Source: Candidatus Handelsmanbacteria bacterium (GTDB lineage: Bacteria; Latescibacterota; UBA2968; UBA8231). From it: a stretch of 57,120 bases of DNA. The notes under the pieces are model-generated. The model was not told where the DNA came from, did not search any database, and saw only the letters and a list, made by a program, of their open reading frames with translations. Numbering within the stretch: the first letter of the stretch is position 1; every line of letters starts with the position of its first letter. Positions 7,816 through 16,060 of the stretch are shown in pieces. Made by a program: the position numbers and the translations under genes. The stretch covers positions 1-57,120 of the forward strand of contig VGJS01000024.1 of NCBI GenBank assembly GCA_016867395.1, read 5' to 3'.

Positions 7816-9242
7816 GCCGCCCGCGGCGCCCCCAGGCGCACCACGGCGAAGACCATGCCGGTGAAGAACCACAGGAAGTTGTTGCTGAAGTCCGCGGTGA
7901 AGGAGAGGCTCACCTGGAAGGCGACGAACATCGAGAGCAGGCCGATAAGCACCGCCCGCAGGTAGGAATCCTCCATCCGCCCCAGCCCGGCAAAGCCCCG
8001 GCTCAGGGTGCGCCACACGATCCAGGCCGAGGCCAGGAAGCCCACTAGCCCCAACTCGGCCAGCATGTTGGCAAAGAGGGTGTGGGACTCGCGGGTGGGC
8101 ACCCAGTTGGGGAAGTCCACCGGCTTGTAGTGCTCGAAGAGCACCGGGAAACCGCGCCAGCCCACCCCTAACAGCGGGTGGTCGAGGAACATCTCCATAC
8201 CAGCTACCAAAAAATAGACCCGCGCCGAACCCGACTCCCGGCCGGCCTGGCCGAACTCCTCGACAAAGGTGAAGATCGAGAGGAAACGCAGGAAGATGTG
8301 CTCGGCAAAGGGCACGAATTCCTTGATCGCCACGATGAGCAGGGCGGCCACCCCTAAGGTGAGAAAGAGGTAGCGCAGCTTGCGGGCCAGGTAGAGGGGG
8401 ATCATCAGCCCGACGATGGCGGCCAGCCAGTTGGAGCGGCTGAAGGTGGCGATCAGGCCGGCGAGGCCAAAGGCCAGGGACACCAGCATCAGGCCGCGTT
8501 TCCAGAAGGACATCCGGTAGTTGAGTAGGATGGCGGTGAGAAAGACCACCCCGGCCATGAGGAAGGTGCCAAAGGTGTTTGGGTTGTGGAAGGTGCCGGT
8601 GGCGCGCGGGGCATTGGCCCCCACGGCGATGACGAAGCTGGCCGGCAGGAAGAACTGCTCGGTGGCGATCTGCACCACCGCCAGGATGGAGCCCCCGATC
8701 AGGGCCAGCCCCATGGAAACCACCACCATGTTTACCGCGGCCCTGGATTCGATCAACACCTGGGCGCCGTAGAGAAAGAGCACCAGCACCAGGGTGCGCA
8801 TGAAGCCGATGGTGGCCTCTGGCTGGTTGGGCGAATAGGTCAGCGACAGGGCCATGATCCCCAGCAGCAACAAGAGCGGCCCCTTCAGCTCGAATTCCGG
8901 GAAGAGGGTGCGCTGCCGCAGGCAGGTATTGCCCAGCAGGGCGAGGAACATCAGGCCGAGGGAGAGATGGAAACCGGTCAGCGGGATGCCGATGGCCGTT
9001 TCCTTGAGCAACTGCCCGGTGATGTCGAGGGCGGTGGTGGCCACCAGAGCCGGGACGATGAGCCAGGGATAGGCCAGCAGAAAGGCGAGGAAGACCCCGC
9101 CGGCCAGGCCCAGGCCGGCGGTGAGCAGCAGGCGGTTGGGCACCCACAGCACCACCGCCACCAGGGCGGCCAGCAGGCACAGAAAGAGGGCGAACCAGCG
9201 GCGGTCCAGGCGCACTTCGCCTGATTGGAGCAGGGCAGTCAT
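7812..9242 (-). CDS. O-antigen polymerase/ligase-like membrane protein (Wzy/WaaL family)
   Basis: 476 residues with roughly a dozen hydrophobic segments. The family periplasmic-loop signature lies near residues 340-400: LDHPLLGVGWRGFPVLF followed by an ESHTLFANMLAELGLVGFL segment, matching hPl.GvG...aHn.yl..l.E.G.vG of Wzy_C proteins. Members either polymerise lipid-linked repeat units in the periplasm or ligate them to lipid A; with a flippase and a priming transferase in the same operon, polymerase is more likely. The ATG overlaps the flippase stop as ATGA and its own stop overlaps the GT4 start as GTGA. Confidence 0.88.
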   Translation of the reverse strand: MTALLQSGEVRLDRRWFALFLCLLAALVAVVLWVPNRLLLTAGLGLAGGVFLAFLLAYPWLIVPALVATTALDITGQLLKETAIGIPLTGFHLSLGLMFLALLGNTCLRQRTLFPEFELKGPLLLLLGIMALSLTYSPNQPEATIGFMRTLVLVLFLYGAQVLIESRAAVNMVVVSMGLALIGGSILAVVQIATEQFFLPASFVIAVGANAPRATGTFHNPNTFGTFLMAGVVFLTAILLNYRMSFWKRGLMLVSLAFGLAGLIATFSRSNWLAAIVGLMIPLYLARKLRYLFLTLGVAALLIVAIKEFVPFAEHIFLRFLSIFTFVEEFGQAGRESGSARVYFLVAGMEMFLDHPLLGVGWRGFPVLFEHYKPVDFPNWVPTRESHTLFANMLAELGLVGFLASAWIVWRTLSRGFAGLGRMEDSYLRAVLIGLLSMFVAFQVSLSFTADFSNNFLWFFTGMVFAVVRLGAPRAA

Positions 9243-10489
9243 GGCTTCTCAATACTAGGGGGAGGCTCCCCCCCGCGCAAGAAGGCGCCCCAGCCGCAGC
9301 CCAGTTGCCGCAGGCAGTGCCAGGTGACCAGCAGACCCCACAGGCCATAGGCCAGCGAGGTAGAGAGCGCTGCCCCCACCAGCCCCAGGATCGGGATCAG
9401 CGCCAGGTTGAGGGCGACGTTGAGCCCCAGGGCCAGGCCCGGCGCCCACAGGGTGATCCCCGGGTATCCCTGCCCGGCCAGGCGGGTGTTGAACACCGAG
9501 CCAAAGCCGGTCACCACCAGGCCCGGCAGCATCCACATCAGGGGGAGATAGGCTTCCTGGTACTTGGGGAAGAGCAGGGTGATGAGGAATTTGCCGGCAA
9601 GCAATAACCCCGCCGCGCCCAGCAGGGAAAAGAGCAGCATGCTGCGGGCCACCCGCAGGCTGAGGCCAACTTCGCCCTCCTGTCCCTGTATCACCTTGGG
9701 CAATAACACCGCCCCGGCCACGTTGGGCAGTCGCTGCATCATCTCGGCAAAAATCACTGCGACGCTGTAGATCCCGAGGGCGGCCGCCCCTAACAGATGC
9801 TCAACCAGGTACTGGTTGCTGCGGAAGAGCAAGAAGATCAGGATCACCGACACCCCGCCCCGGCCGCCCACCCCGCGCAACTGCCGCCACAGGGCGCGGT
9901 CCACGCCCAGCCGATGGCCCCGGCGCAACAGCGCCAACCCCGCCAGGCTCACCAGGCCCACACTGGCCCCCCACGCGCACAACACCGCGGTCAACCCTCC
10001 TCCCCATCCCCCCAGCACCAGCAGGTTGCCCCCCAGGTAGCAGCAGATGAAGAACACCGGCAGAAGGGAGTAGGACTTGAGCCGGTCCTGCCCCAGGAAG
10101 ATGGCCTCCACCGCCTTCTCCAGTACCAGCAGGGCCACCGTCGCCGCCAGCAGGTGCCAGAACCAGGGAGCGGGGGCAGCAAACCCACCTACCCTCTCCG
10201 CCACCAGCACCACCCCGCCCAGCAACCCTCCAAGGGCCGCCGCGTAGACCAGGGTATTGCCGGCCAACCTTCCCGGCGCCCCCCCCTTGCCCGCCGCGTA
10301 CGCGTTCCCCTTGTTCAGCCACTCGCCGCAGACCAGCGCCCCCAACATCGCCGTGGTCCCCCACCAGCGCAGCCAGCCGAAATCCTCCTCGCTGAACACC
10401 CGGCCCAGCAGTGACTGGTTCAGCAGCCCCAGGGCAAAGACCAGGCCGGTGCAGGCGGCGTTGAGCGAGAACCCGCGCAGGAAATTCAC
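9239..10489 (-). CDS. Wzx-like polysaccharide flippase (MOP superfamily)
   Basis: 416 residues with about 12 predicted membrane helices. The start MNFLRGFSLNAACTGLVFALGLLNQSLLGRVFSEEDFGWL has the phrasing of oligosaccharide flippases (first helix, then a loop ending in a residue run like FG). Further signals are LLVAERVGGFAAPAP, YLVEHLLGAAALGIYSVAVIFAEMMQRLP and the proline-containing helix LPLMWMLPGLVVTGFG. Flippases carry undecaprenyl-linked repeat units across the inner membrane. The start is GTG 10489; no strong ribosome-binding site precedes it. It opens a three-gene coupled group (flippase, polymerase, GT4). A run of 8 C lies at 10279-10286 in its frame. Confidence 0.86.
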   Translation of the reverse strand: MNFLRGFSLNAACTGLVFALGLLNQSLLGRVFSEEDFGWLRWWGTTAMLGALVCGEWLNKGNAYAAGKGGAPGRLAGNTLVYAAALGGLLGGVVLVAERVGGFAAPAPWFWHLLAATVALLVLEKAVEAIFLGQDRLKSYSLLPVFFICCYLGGNLLVLGGWGGGLTAVLCAWGASVGLVSLAGLALLRRGHRLGVDRALWRQLRGVGGRGGVSVILIFLLFRSNQYLVEHLLGAAALGIYSVAVIFAEMMQRLPNVAGAVLLPKVIQGQEGEVGLSLRVARSMLLFSLLGAAGLLLAGKFLITLLFPKYQEAYLPLMWMLPGLVVTGFGSVFNTRLAGQGYPGITLWAPGLALGLNVALNLALIPILGLVGAALSTSLAYGLWGLLVTWHCLRQLGCGWGAFLRGGEPPPSIEKP

Positions 10490-10519
10490 AAATCAGCAAA
10501 CAGCGGAGAAAGCGGCGGC

Positions 10520-10657
10520 GGGGAGATGACCCTGTAGGCCTTTCTCGGGGATTGGCGGGGAAGGGAAGGACGCGGGTGGAGTGGGGTGGAGAGCGGAGCG
10601 ATAGCGAGCGGGGTGGCGAGTCCGCGCCTTGAGAAAGGCCGGAATGGGTCATTCCCC
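10520..10657. repeat. 138-bp element with imperfect terminal inverted repeats
   Basis: GGGGAGATGACCC (10520-10532) and GGCCTTTCTC (10537-10546) on the left face GAGAAAGGCC (10631-10640) and GGGTCATTCCCC (10646-10657) on the right. The 10-base arms are exactly complementary; the outer arms match apart from one extra base. A second inner pair, AAGGACGCGG near 10568 and CCGCGCCTT near 10622, is nearly complementary. It fills most of the gap between the flippase start and the phosphohexomutase stop and contains no gene. Confidence 0.7.
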
Positions 10658-10669
10658 GACGCCATACAG

Positions 10670-12013
10670 CTAGGCGCGGATCAGCGCCAGCACCTCGTCG
10701 CGCCTAGCCTCCATCTGCACCCGGTCCCGGGCTTCCAGGTTCAGGCGCAAGAGCGGCTCGGTGTTGGAAGCCCGCACGTTGCAGTGCCAGTCCGGATAGT
10801 TGATGGAGATGCCATCCAAGCGTTCGATGCGGGCATCGGCATAGCGGCTGGCCAGAGCCTGCAGCCGGCCCTGGGGATCGGCGACCTTGGAGTTGATCTC
10901 CCCGGAGATGAAGTACTTGGCTGCGAGGGGCGCCAGCAGTTCGGAGAGTTTCTTGCCTTTGCGCGAGAGCATCTCCAGCACCAGCAGCGAGGGCACAATC
11001 CCCGAGTCGGCCCCAAAGAAATCGCGAAAGTAATAGTGCCCGGTTACCTCGCCGCCGAACACCGCCCCTTCTTGTTTGAGCCGCGCCTTCATGAAGGCAT
11101 GTCCCACCCGCTCCATCAGCGCCGCGCCCCCCGCCTGCCCTATCAGTTCGGGCACCGCCCAGGAGGCGCGCACGTCGTGGAGGATACACGCGCCAGGGTT
11201 CCTTTCCAACAGATAGCAGCCCAAAAGGGCCGTGAGGAAATCCCCGGAGACAAACTCCCCCCGGTCGTCGATGGCGAAGAAGCGGTCCCCGTCCCCGTCG
11301 AAGGCAAAGCCCACATCCGCTCCCTCCTCGCGCACCCGCCGCTCCAGCTCGGCGCGATTCTCCGGCTGCATGGGGTCCAGGCCGTGGTTGGGCAGCCGGC
11401 CATCCGGGTCCAGGTACAGGCCGGTCAGCTGCACCGGCAGCCGCTCGTAGACCCGCTTGAGAATGGGCCCCACCATGCCGTTGCCGGTGTCGGCGATGAC
11501 CTTGAGTGGCCGGAGACCGGCAACGTCGATGAGGCCCAGCACCTTGTCCACGAAGCCCTGGCTCAGGTCCAGGGGGCGCACCTGGCCCCTGGTTTTGGCT
11601 GGGGGGGCGAAGGCGTCGTTTTCGACGAGGCCGCGTAGGTTCTGGATGCCCTCGTCCCCGCTGAGCAGGTAGGGCATACGGCGCACCATCTTGAAGCCGC
11701 TGTACTGGGGGGGATTGTGGGAAGCGGTGACCATCATTCCGGGGTGACACAGCTCGGCGCAGGCGTGATAGTATTGGTCGGTGCTGACCATACCGATTTC
11801 AATCACCCCCGCCCCCTGGCCGGTGAGCCCGTCCACCACCGCGGCAAAGATCGCCGGGCTTGAAAGCCTCATGTCGCGGCCCACCACTACCTGCTGGGCC
11901 TGGAGGAAGGTGGCGAAGGCGCGGCCCACGGCCCGGGCCACCTCCTCGTTAATCTGGTCGGGGTAGGTGCCCCGGATGTCGTAGGCTTTGAAGATGGACG
12001 CATCTACCCGCAC
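10670..12013 (-). CDS. Phosphomannomutase/phosphoglucomutase
   Basis: 447 residues, the normal length of bacterial alpha-D-phosphohexomutases (AlgC/ManB type). All four active-site loops are visible: IFKAYDIRGTYPDQI at the N-terminus, MMVTASHNPPQYSGFKM with the phosphoserine, the metal-binding loop FAFDGDGDRFFAID, the sugar-binding loop GGEVTGHYYFRDF, and the C-terminal phosphate loop RASNTEPLLRLN. It interconverts hexose 6-phosphate and 1-phosphate and so supplies GDP-mannose or UDP/ADP-glucose precursors for the surrounding glycosyltransferases. Starts at GTG 12013, 9 bases after the YjbQ-like gene, with which it probably forms an operon. Confidence 0.95.
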   Translation of the reverse strand: MRVDASIFKAYDIRGTYPDQINEEVARAVGRAFATFLQAQQVVVGRDMRLSSPAIFAAVVDGLTGQGAGVIEIGMVSTDQYYHACAELCHPGMMVTASHNPPQYSGFKMVRRMPYLLSGDEGIQNLRGLVENDAFAPPAKTRGQVRPLDLSQGFVDKVLGLIDVAGLRPLKVIADTGNGMVGPILKRVYERLPVQLTGLYLDPDGRLPNHGLDPMQPENRAELERRVREEGADVGFAFDGDGDRFFAIDDRGEFVSGDFLTALLGCYLLERNPGACILHDVRASWAVPELIGQAGGAALMERVGHAFMKARLKQEGAVFGGEVTGHYYFRDFFGADSGIVPSLLVLEMLSRKGKKLSELLAPLAAKYFISGEINSKVADPQGRLQALASRYADARIERLDGISINYPDWHCNVRASNTEPLLRLNLEARDRVQMEARRDEVLALIRA

Positions 12014-12022
12014 AGCCGGCCC

Positions 12023-13093
12023 CTACCTGAAGCGCCTGAGGGTGATGTCCAGGTGGCGGGCGCCCGCGGCGGCCGGCTGGTGCTGGAGGAGAATGGGGCT
12101 CTGGTAGATCCCCTGCACGATCCGCCCCTGGCCGGCCGCCTCGCGGTCGGATACCAGCAGGCTGATGTGGCGCTTGAGGCGCAGGATACGCGAGGCCGGG
12201 GTGGAGAGCACTGAGAACAACTTGTCGATCACCGCCCGGCCCACCGGCACACTGTCGAGCAGCTCGTTGTACAGGTGGATCAGGTCGTAGGTGGCGTAGT
12301 CACGGGTCTTGCCCGGAATGGTCCCAGGGTGGCGCAGGAGCTTCTTGCCGTGCTGCACCATGTAGCGCAGGGGATCGGCCAGAGCTTGGGGCAGGTCGTT
12401 GCGCATCAGCAGGGTCTCGTACTCGTTCACCGTCAGCCCGGCGTGGCGCTCGTGCGGGTCGAGCCGCAGGTCGATGCGGCCCTTCTCGACCCCGTGGACG
12501 CGTATCCACTCCTCGAGCTGGGCAAAGAGGCCGTAGCGGGGGTCCTTGAGGTTGAAGGAGTCGATCTGGTGCGAGGACTGCACCGGGATGGGCAGGCGGC
12601 CCCGGAAAACGATCTCCTCGTCGTTGTACCCTAGCACCGCGGTGCGCCGCTGCCGCCGGTATTGCTTGTAGATCCCGTCCAGCTCGACGAAATATACCGG
12701 CTGGCCCTTTCGGTTGAGGTAAGTGACGCAGTTCTTCAGGCCAGCGCTGATGAAGGTCAGGTGGGAATCGGCGTTGACCGGCTCGCGCTCCTTCTCGCTC
12801 TGGCTCAACTCGTCGCGCAACTGCATGCGGTCGTGGAAATAACCCGCATCCGGGGGAAAGATGCGCTGGACGACCCTGATAAAAGGTTCGAGCTGCTTGC
12901 GGCTGTGGCCCAACCGCTCGCAGAAGCCCTGTTCGAGATAGCCGGCGGTGGTGTGGACGGAGCAGTAGAGGGCTTTGCGGTACCCGGCCAGCGCGTCGCC
13001 GGTCTCTTTGGCGATGCGGGCGCTGATGTCGATCAGTTCAAAACGCGCAGCGGGCTTGATATCAAGTTCGATCTCAAGAGGGCGGGTAGGCAT
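12023..13093 (-). CDS. Extended YjbQ/UPF0047-related protein
   Basis: 356 residues, over twice the 130-140 of ordinary YjbQ proteins. Pieces of the UPF0047 fold can be seen within the first 170 residues: FELIDISARIAKE, a SVHTTAGYLEQGF segment corresponding to the family HTT motif, NADSHLTFISAGLKN corresponding to the conserved N..sHl...llG region, and VYFVELDGIYKQYRRQRR corresponding to the closing strand. The remaining 190 residues (from about QIDSFNLKDPRYGLF) match nothing I recognise. Standard YjbQ has been linked to weak thiamine-phosphate synthase activity, but no firm role exists. It precedes the phosphohexomutase by 9 bases and is divergent from sixA. The family link is moderately sure; function is not assigned. 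Confidence 0.6.
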   Translation of the reverse strand: MPTRPLEIELDIKPAARFELIDISARIAKETGDALAGYRKALYCSVHTTAGYLEQGFCERLGHSRKQLEPFIRVVQRIFPPDAGYFHDRMQLRDELSQSEKEREPVNADSHLTFISAGLKNCVTYLNRKGQPVYFVELDGIYKQYRRQRRTAVLGYNDEEIVFRGRLPIPVQSSHQIDSFNLKDPRYGLFAQLEEWIRVHGVEKGRIDLRLDPHERHAGLTVNEYETLLMRNDLPQALADPLRYMVQHGKKLLRHPGTIPGKTRDYATYDLIHLYNELLDSVPVGRAVIDKLFSVLSTPASRILRLKRHISLLVSDREAAGQGRIVQGIYQSPILLQHQPAAAGARHLDITLRRFR

Positions 13094-13194
13094 CCGCGGC
13101 GTCCCTGGGTGGAGGGTTGAATCCGGGGAGGATATATTTCAGAAAATACCGCCCCAAATGGCGGGGCGCAAACTATTTGACGGAGCACCTCCCG

Positions 13195-13689
13195 ATGAAG
13201 ACCCTGCTGATCATGCGCCACGCCAAGTCCGACTGGTCCACCGCTGGGGCCGATTTTGACCGACCTCTCAACAAACGGGGCCGGCAGGCTCTGCCCCTGG
13301 TGGCCCGCCTGCTGGGAGGAATGGAGGAACCCCCCCCCCTGATCCTCTCCTCGCCGGCGAACCGGGCCCGCCAGACCGCCGAGGGTCTGGCCGCGGCCCT
13401 GGGGGGCTGCGCCCTGGCTTTTGACCCCCGCCTGTACCTGGCGTCTACCGGAACCCTGGGCGCGGTGTTGGCCGAACAGGACGACCGACACGACCCCCTG
13501 CTGGTGATCGGGCATAACCCTGGATTGGAGGAGTGGGTGGGGCTGCTGGGGGGGGGCGCCTGCCGCCTGCCCACCGCCGGGGTGGTGGCCCTGGAAGTGG
13601 AAGCGGAGCACTGGCCCGAAGTGCGGGCCGGCAGGGGCCGGCTCCGGTGGTTTTTCATCCCTCGCCTGGGCGAGGGGATGGGCCGCTGA
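13195..13689 (+). CDS. sixA: SixA-type phosphohistidine phosphatase
   Basis: 164 residues, matching the short single-domain histidine phosphatases. The RHG catalytic motif reads LLIMRHAKSDW (residues 4-14), and the other phosphate-pocket residues are in ILSSPANRARQTAEGL and VIGHNPGLEEWV. The start ATG 13195 has GGAG 9 bases upstream. In E. coli SixA removes phosphate from histidine of phosphotransfer proteins, including the nitrogen PTS protein NPr; a ptsN gene lies 7 kb away, so a link is conceivable but speculative. The frame contains two long homopolymers, 10 C (13330-13339) and 9 G (13548-13556). Its stop abuts that of the convergent epimerase gene. Confidence 0.9.
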   Translation: MKTLLIMRHAKSDWSTAGADFDRPLNKRGRQALPLVARLLGGMEEPPPLILSSPANRARQTAEGLAAALGGCALAFDPRLYLASTGTLGAVLAEQDDRHDPLLVIGHNPGLEEWVGLLGGGACRLPTAGVVALEVEAEHWPEVRAGRGRLRWFFIPRLGEGMGR

Positions 13690-14655
13690 TCAGCGCTCGG
13701 AGTGGGCAATGATCCGGGTGAGAGCCTCGTCCAGATCCACCCGGGGACAATAATCGATGTAATTGCGGATCTTCTCCAGATCCGGGGCGCGGTATACCAA
13801 GTCCTCGTACACCCCCTTTGGCCAGGCCTGCTCGTAGGAGATAAATTTGATCTCGGAGGAACTCCGGGTCAGCTTCTTGATCTTGTGCGCCAGATCCTTG
13901 ATGCTGATCTCGAAATTGGAGCCGATGTTGAAGATCTCGCCCACGGCCTTGTCGCTGAGGGCCAGGGCGATCAGGCCGTCGAGGGCGTCGTCGACGTAGG
14001 TCAGGCAGCGGCGCTGCTCCCCGTCGCCGTACACAGTGATGGGGTGGCCGAGCATGGCCTGCTTGATGAAGCGGGGCACCACCATGCCGTAATGTCCGGT
14101 CTGTCTGGGGCCGATCACGTTGAAGGGGCGGACAATGACGCAGGGCAGTCGCTTCTCGTGCCAATAGGCCAGGGCCAGCAACTCGTCGACGGCCTTGGAG
14201 GTGGAATAGGTCCAGCGGATCACAGTGGTCGATCCCAGGATGCGATCGGCGTCTTCCTTGAAGGGGACGTGGCCGTTGCGCTTGCCGTATATCTCGGAGG
14301 TGGAGGCCAGCACCACCCGCTTCTTTTTTTCGGTGGCCAATTCGAGCAGGATTTCGGTGCCGCGGATGTTGGTGGTCAGTGACAGGAGGGGGTTTTCGAT
14401 GATGAAGTCCACGCCCACCGCCGCGGCCAAGTGGTAGATCAGGTCGCAATCGGCCACCAGCGCGTGCATCACCGCAAGGTCGAGGATGTCGCCGACAGTG
14501 CAGGAGAAGTTGGGATTGCCTTCGAGGTGCTGGATGTTCTTAATGCTACCGGTGGAAAGATTGTCCAGGATGGCTACCTGATCTCCCATGGCCAGGTGGC
14601 GTTCGGCCAGGTGAGAACCGATAAAACCTGCTCCTCCGGTGATCAAAACTTTCAT
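13690..14655 (-). CDS. NAD-dependent nucleotide-sugar epimerase/dehydratase
   Basis: 321 residues of extended short-chain dehydrogenase type. The N-terminal Rossmann motif is MKVLITGGAGFIGSHLAERH; later come DCDLIYHLAAAVGVD, the catalytic Ser/Thr region ASTSEIYGKRNG, the active YxxxK reading YSTSKAVDE, and VRPFNVIGPRQ followed by VPRFIKQAMLG, which binds the nucleotide sugar. This layout is shared by UDP-glucose 4-epimerase, GDP-mannose and UDP-glucuronate-acting enzymes; the VYGDGEQRRCLTYVDDAL run is common to all. It would supply an activated sugar to the glycan locus. ATG 14655 is preferred over the ATG two codons upstream because the latter lies inside the predicted -10 box, leaving a transcript with little or no leader. 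Confidence 0.92.
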   Translation of the reverse strand: MKVLITGGAGFIGSHLAERHLAMGDQVAILDNLSTGSIKNIQHLEGNPNFSCTVGDILDLAVMHALVADCDLIYHLAAAVGVDFIIENPLLSLTTNIRGTEILLELATEKKKRVVLASTSEIYGKRNGHVPFKEDADRILGSTTVIRWTYSTSKAVDELLALAYWHEKRLPCVIVRPFNVIGPRQTGHYGMVVPRFIKQAMLGHPITVYGDGEQRRCLTYVDDALDGLIALALSDKAVGEIFNIGSNFEISIKDLAHKIKKLTRSSSEIKFISYEQAWPKGVYEDLVYRAPDLEKIRNYIDYCPRVDLDEALTRIIAHSER

Positions 14656-14659
14656 ACGC

Positions 14660-14688
14660 ATTATCCCAACAGTTACAGTGCGCGGCAA
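14660..14688 (-). promoter_or_regulatory. Promoter of the epimerase gene, possibly giving a leaderless mRNA
   Basis: On the minus strand TTGCCG (14688-14683) and GATAAT (14665-14660) are 17 bases apart. The expected start point, near 14653, coincides with the ATG at 14655. The rest of the 268-bp gap up to the next gene (14656-14923) holds a small TCTGCC/GGCAGA hairpin near 14760-14776, an AT-rich patch near 14850-14875 and a run of 8 C, but no gene that I can support. Confidence 0.5.
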
Positions 14689-14923
14689 GCAGCGGTACCC
14701 ACCTCCGTCTAACAGGGAGCCCGAAGGATGGCAGCTGGAAAGTAGCAAGACACTCCAAATTCTGCCAGCCAGGCAGATATCACCGTGACCACCATCACCC
14801 AAAGGCACGAAAAACGCCAGCGGGCGGCGGACTGGTTTGGACGATGCTGGTAAAAGTATAAGAAATTAAACGCAATTGGGCATCCCCCCCCAGAAAGGTC
14901 CTCTGCGGCGATGGCACCTGGCT

Positions 14924-16027
14924 TCATACGACCTGCTTGGCGGCCAACTGCCTCAGGACCCGGCCCAGGCTCCGGGCGTGCAACTCCAGGGCATAGCAGG
15001 TTTCCATCGCCGCCCGACCTCGCGCGCCCATCTGTCGGCGCAGGGCCGGATCGGCGATCAGGCGGGCCAGGAACTCCTCCCATTCCTGGGGGGCGCTGGC
15101 CCAGAACCCCGTCTCCCCGTGGCGGACGATCTGGCAGTTGACACCCACGGGACTGGCCACCACCGGCAGGCCGGTGGCCATGTACTGAAGCAACTTGTAC
15201 CCGCCCTTGCCCCGGGTCCAGGGATCGTCGGGGATGGGCATCAGACCCACGTCAAAGCCGCGCAACCCCTCCACCTCCCCTTCCAAAGTCCAGGGCTCGG
15301 CCTCGACGGGCACCCCCTCCAACTCCACCGCCGCCGCCCCGATCACCCGCAGGCGCAGTTGCGGGAAGCGCCGGCCCAGCCGTGCCAGGGGCTCGCGGAT
15401 CAACTGTAGGTACGCAAGGGTGCTCGGGCTGCCGATCCACCCCAACACCACCTTCTCGCGCACAGCGGCAGGAACCACACTGGGGGTGTAGCGGCGGGTG
15501 TCGATGGGGCCGGTGATGGTCGAGAAGGAAGGGCAGTAGCGGGCGGCAAAGGCCGCGGTGTACTCGTTCTCGACCAAGACGTGGTCGGCCAGCCGCAACA
15601 TGGCGGGCAGGCCGGCGGCGTTGCGCCGCTCCTTCCAGGCCGCCAGCCAGTGCCGGCCCCGCACCTCGGTGGTGAAGATGGCGTCGTCGAAGTCGTAGAC
15701 CATCGGGGGGCGGCGCCAGCGCAGAAGCCAGCGCACCGGGGCGGGAAAAATCACCTTCTGGACGAAGAGCATCTCCGCTCGCCGCGCCGCCCACCAGACC
15801 TGCAGGCCGCAGCCGAAGGTGCGCCAGGCGGCCCAGCAGTAATAGCCCAGCTTGCTCCCGGGGCTGCGGGTCACCTGCAACTGCGAGCCGCCCAGCCCAC
15901 GGTCGGGCAGCACGGTGATGACCCTGGCTTCGATCCCCTGGGCCCGCAGATAGGGGAGGTACTGAAAAACCCTCGTCCGGCTGCTGGCGGCCAGCACGCC
16001 GTACTGGGTGGCGAAAAGCACCTTCAA
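14924..16027 (-). CDS. Family 4 glycosyltransferase
   Basis: 367 residues of GT-B type. The start MKVLFATQYGVLAASSRTRVFQYLPYLRAQG is characteristic: the S-R-x-R-x-x-x-Y-L-P-x-L pattern positions the acceptor-side loop. MVYDFDDAIF is the well-known YDFDDA box found in a GT4 subgroup of surface-polysaccharide clusters. The C-domain contains VLGWIGSPSTLAYL, LRVIGAA, GFDVGLMPIPDDPWTRGKGGYKLLQYMATGLPVVASPVGVN, with the retaining EX7E-like segment replaced by a GK-KLLQYMA version. Follows the DegT gene by 33 bases in the same direction. Sugar specificity unknown. Confidence 0.88.
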   Translation of the reverse strand: MKVLFATQYGVLAASSRTRVFQYLPYLRAQGIEARVITVLPDRGLGGSQLQVTRSPGSKLGYYCWAAWRTFGCGLQVWWAARRAEMLFVQKVIFPAPVRWLLRWRRPPMVYDFDDAIFTTEVRGRHWLAAWKERRNAAGLPAMLRLADHVLVENEYTAAFAARYCPSFSTITGPIDTRRYTPSVVPAAVREKVVLGWIGSPSTLAYLQLIREPLARLGRRFPQLRLRVIGAAAVELEGVPVEAEPWTLEGEVEGLRGFDVGLMPIPDDPWTRGKGGYKLLQYMATGLPVVASPVGVNCQIVRHGETGFWASAPQEWEEFLARLIADPALRRQMGARGRAAMETCYALELHARSLGRVLRQLAAKQVV

Positions 16028-16060
16028 GTGGCGTGGGTCTCCTGTTGGGGACGCGGCGGC

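Noticed and set aside
6652..9348. A very long minus-strand open frame covering GT4 and the polymerase region
   Set aside because: Its upper part is the shadow of the polymerase gene in another frame; the GT4 starts at the GTGA overlap near 7815.
13148..13163. CCGCC/GGCGG palindrome between the YjbQ-like gene and sixA
   Set aside because: A 5-bp stem in GC-rich DNA is expected by chance; no promoter overlaps it convincingly.
14884..14891. Run of 8 C in the gap before the GT4 gene
   Set aside because: It is intergenic with no gene frame to switch; it is simply one of many G/C runs in this GC-rich DNA.
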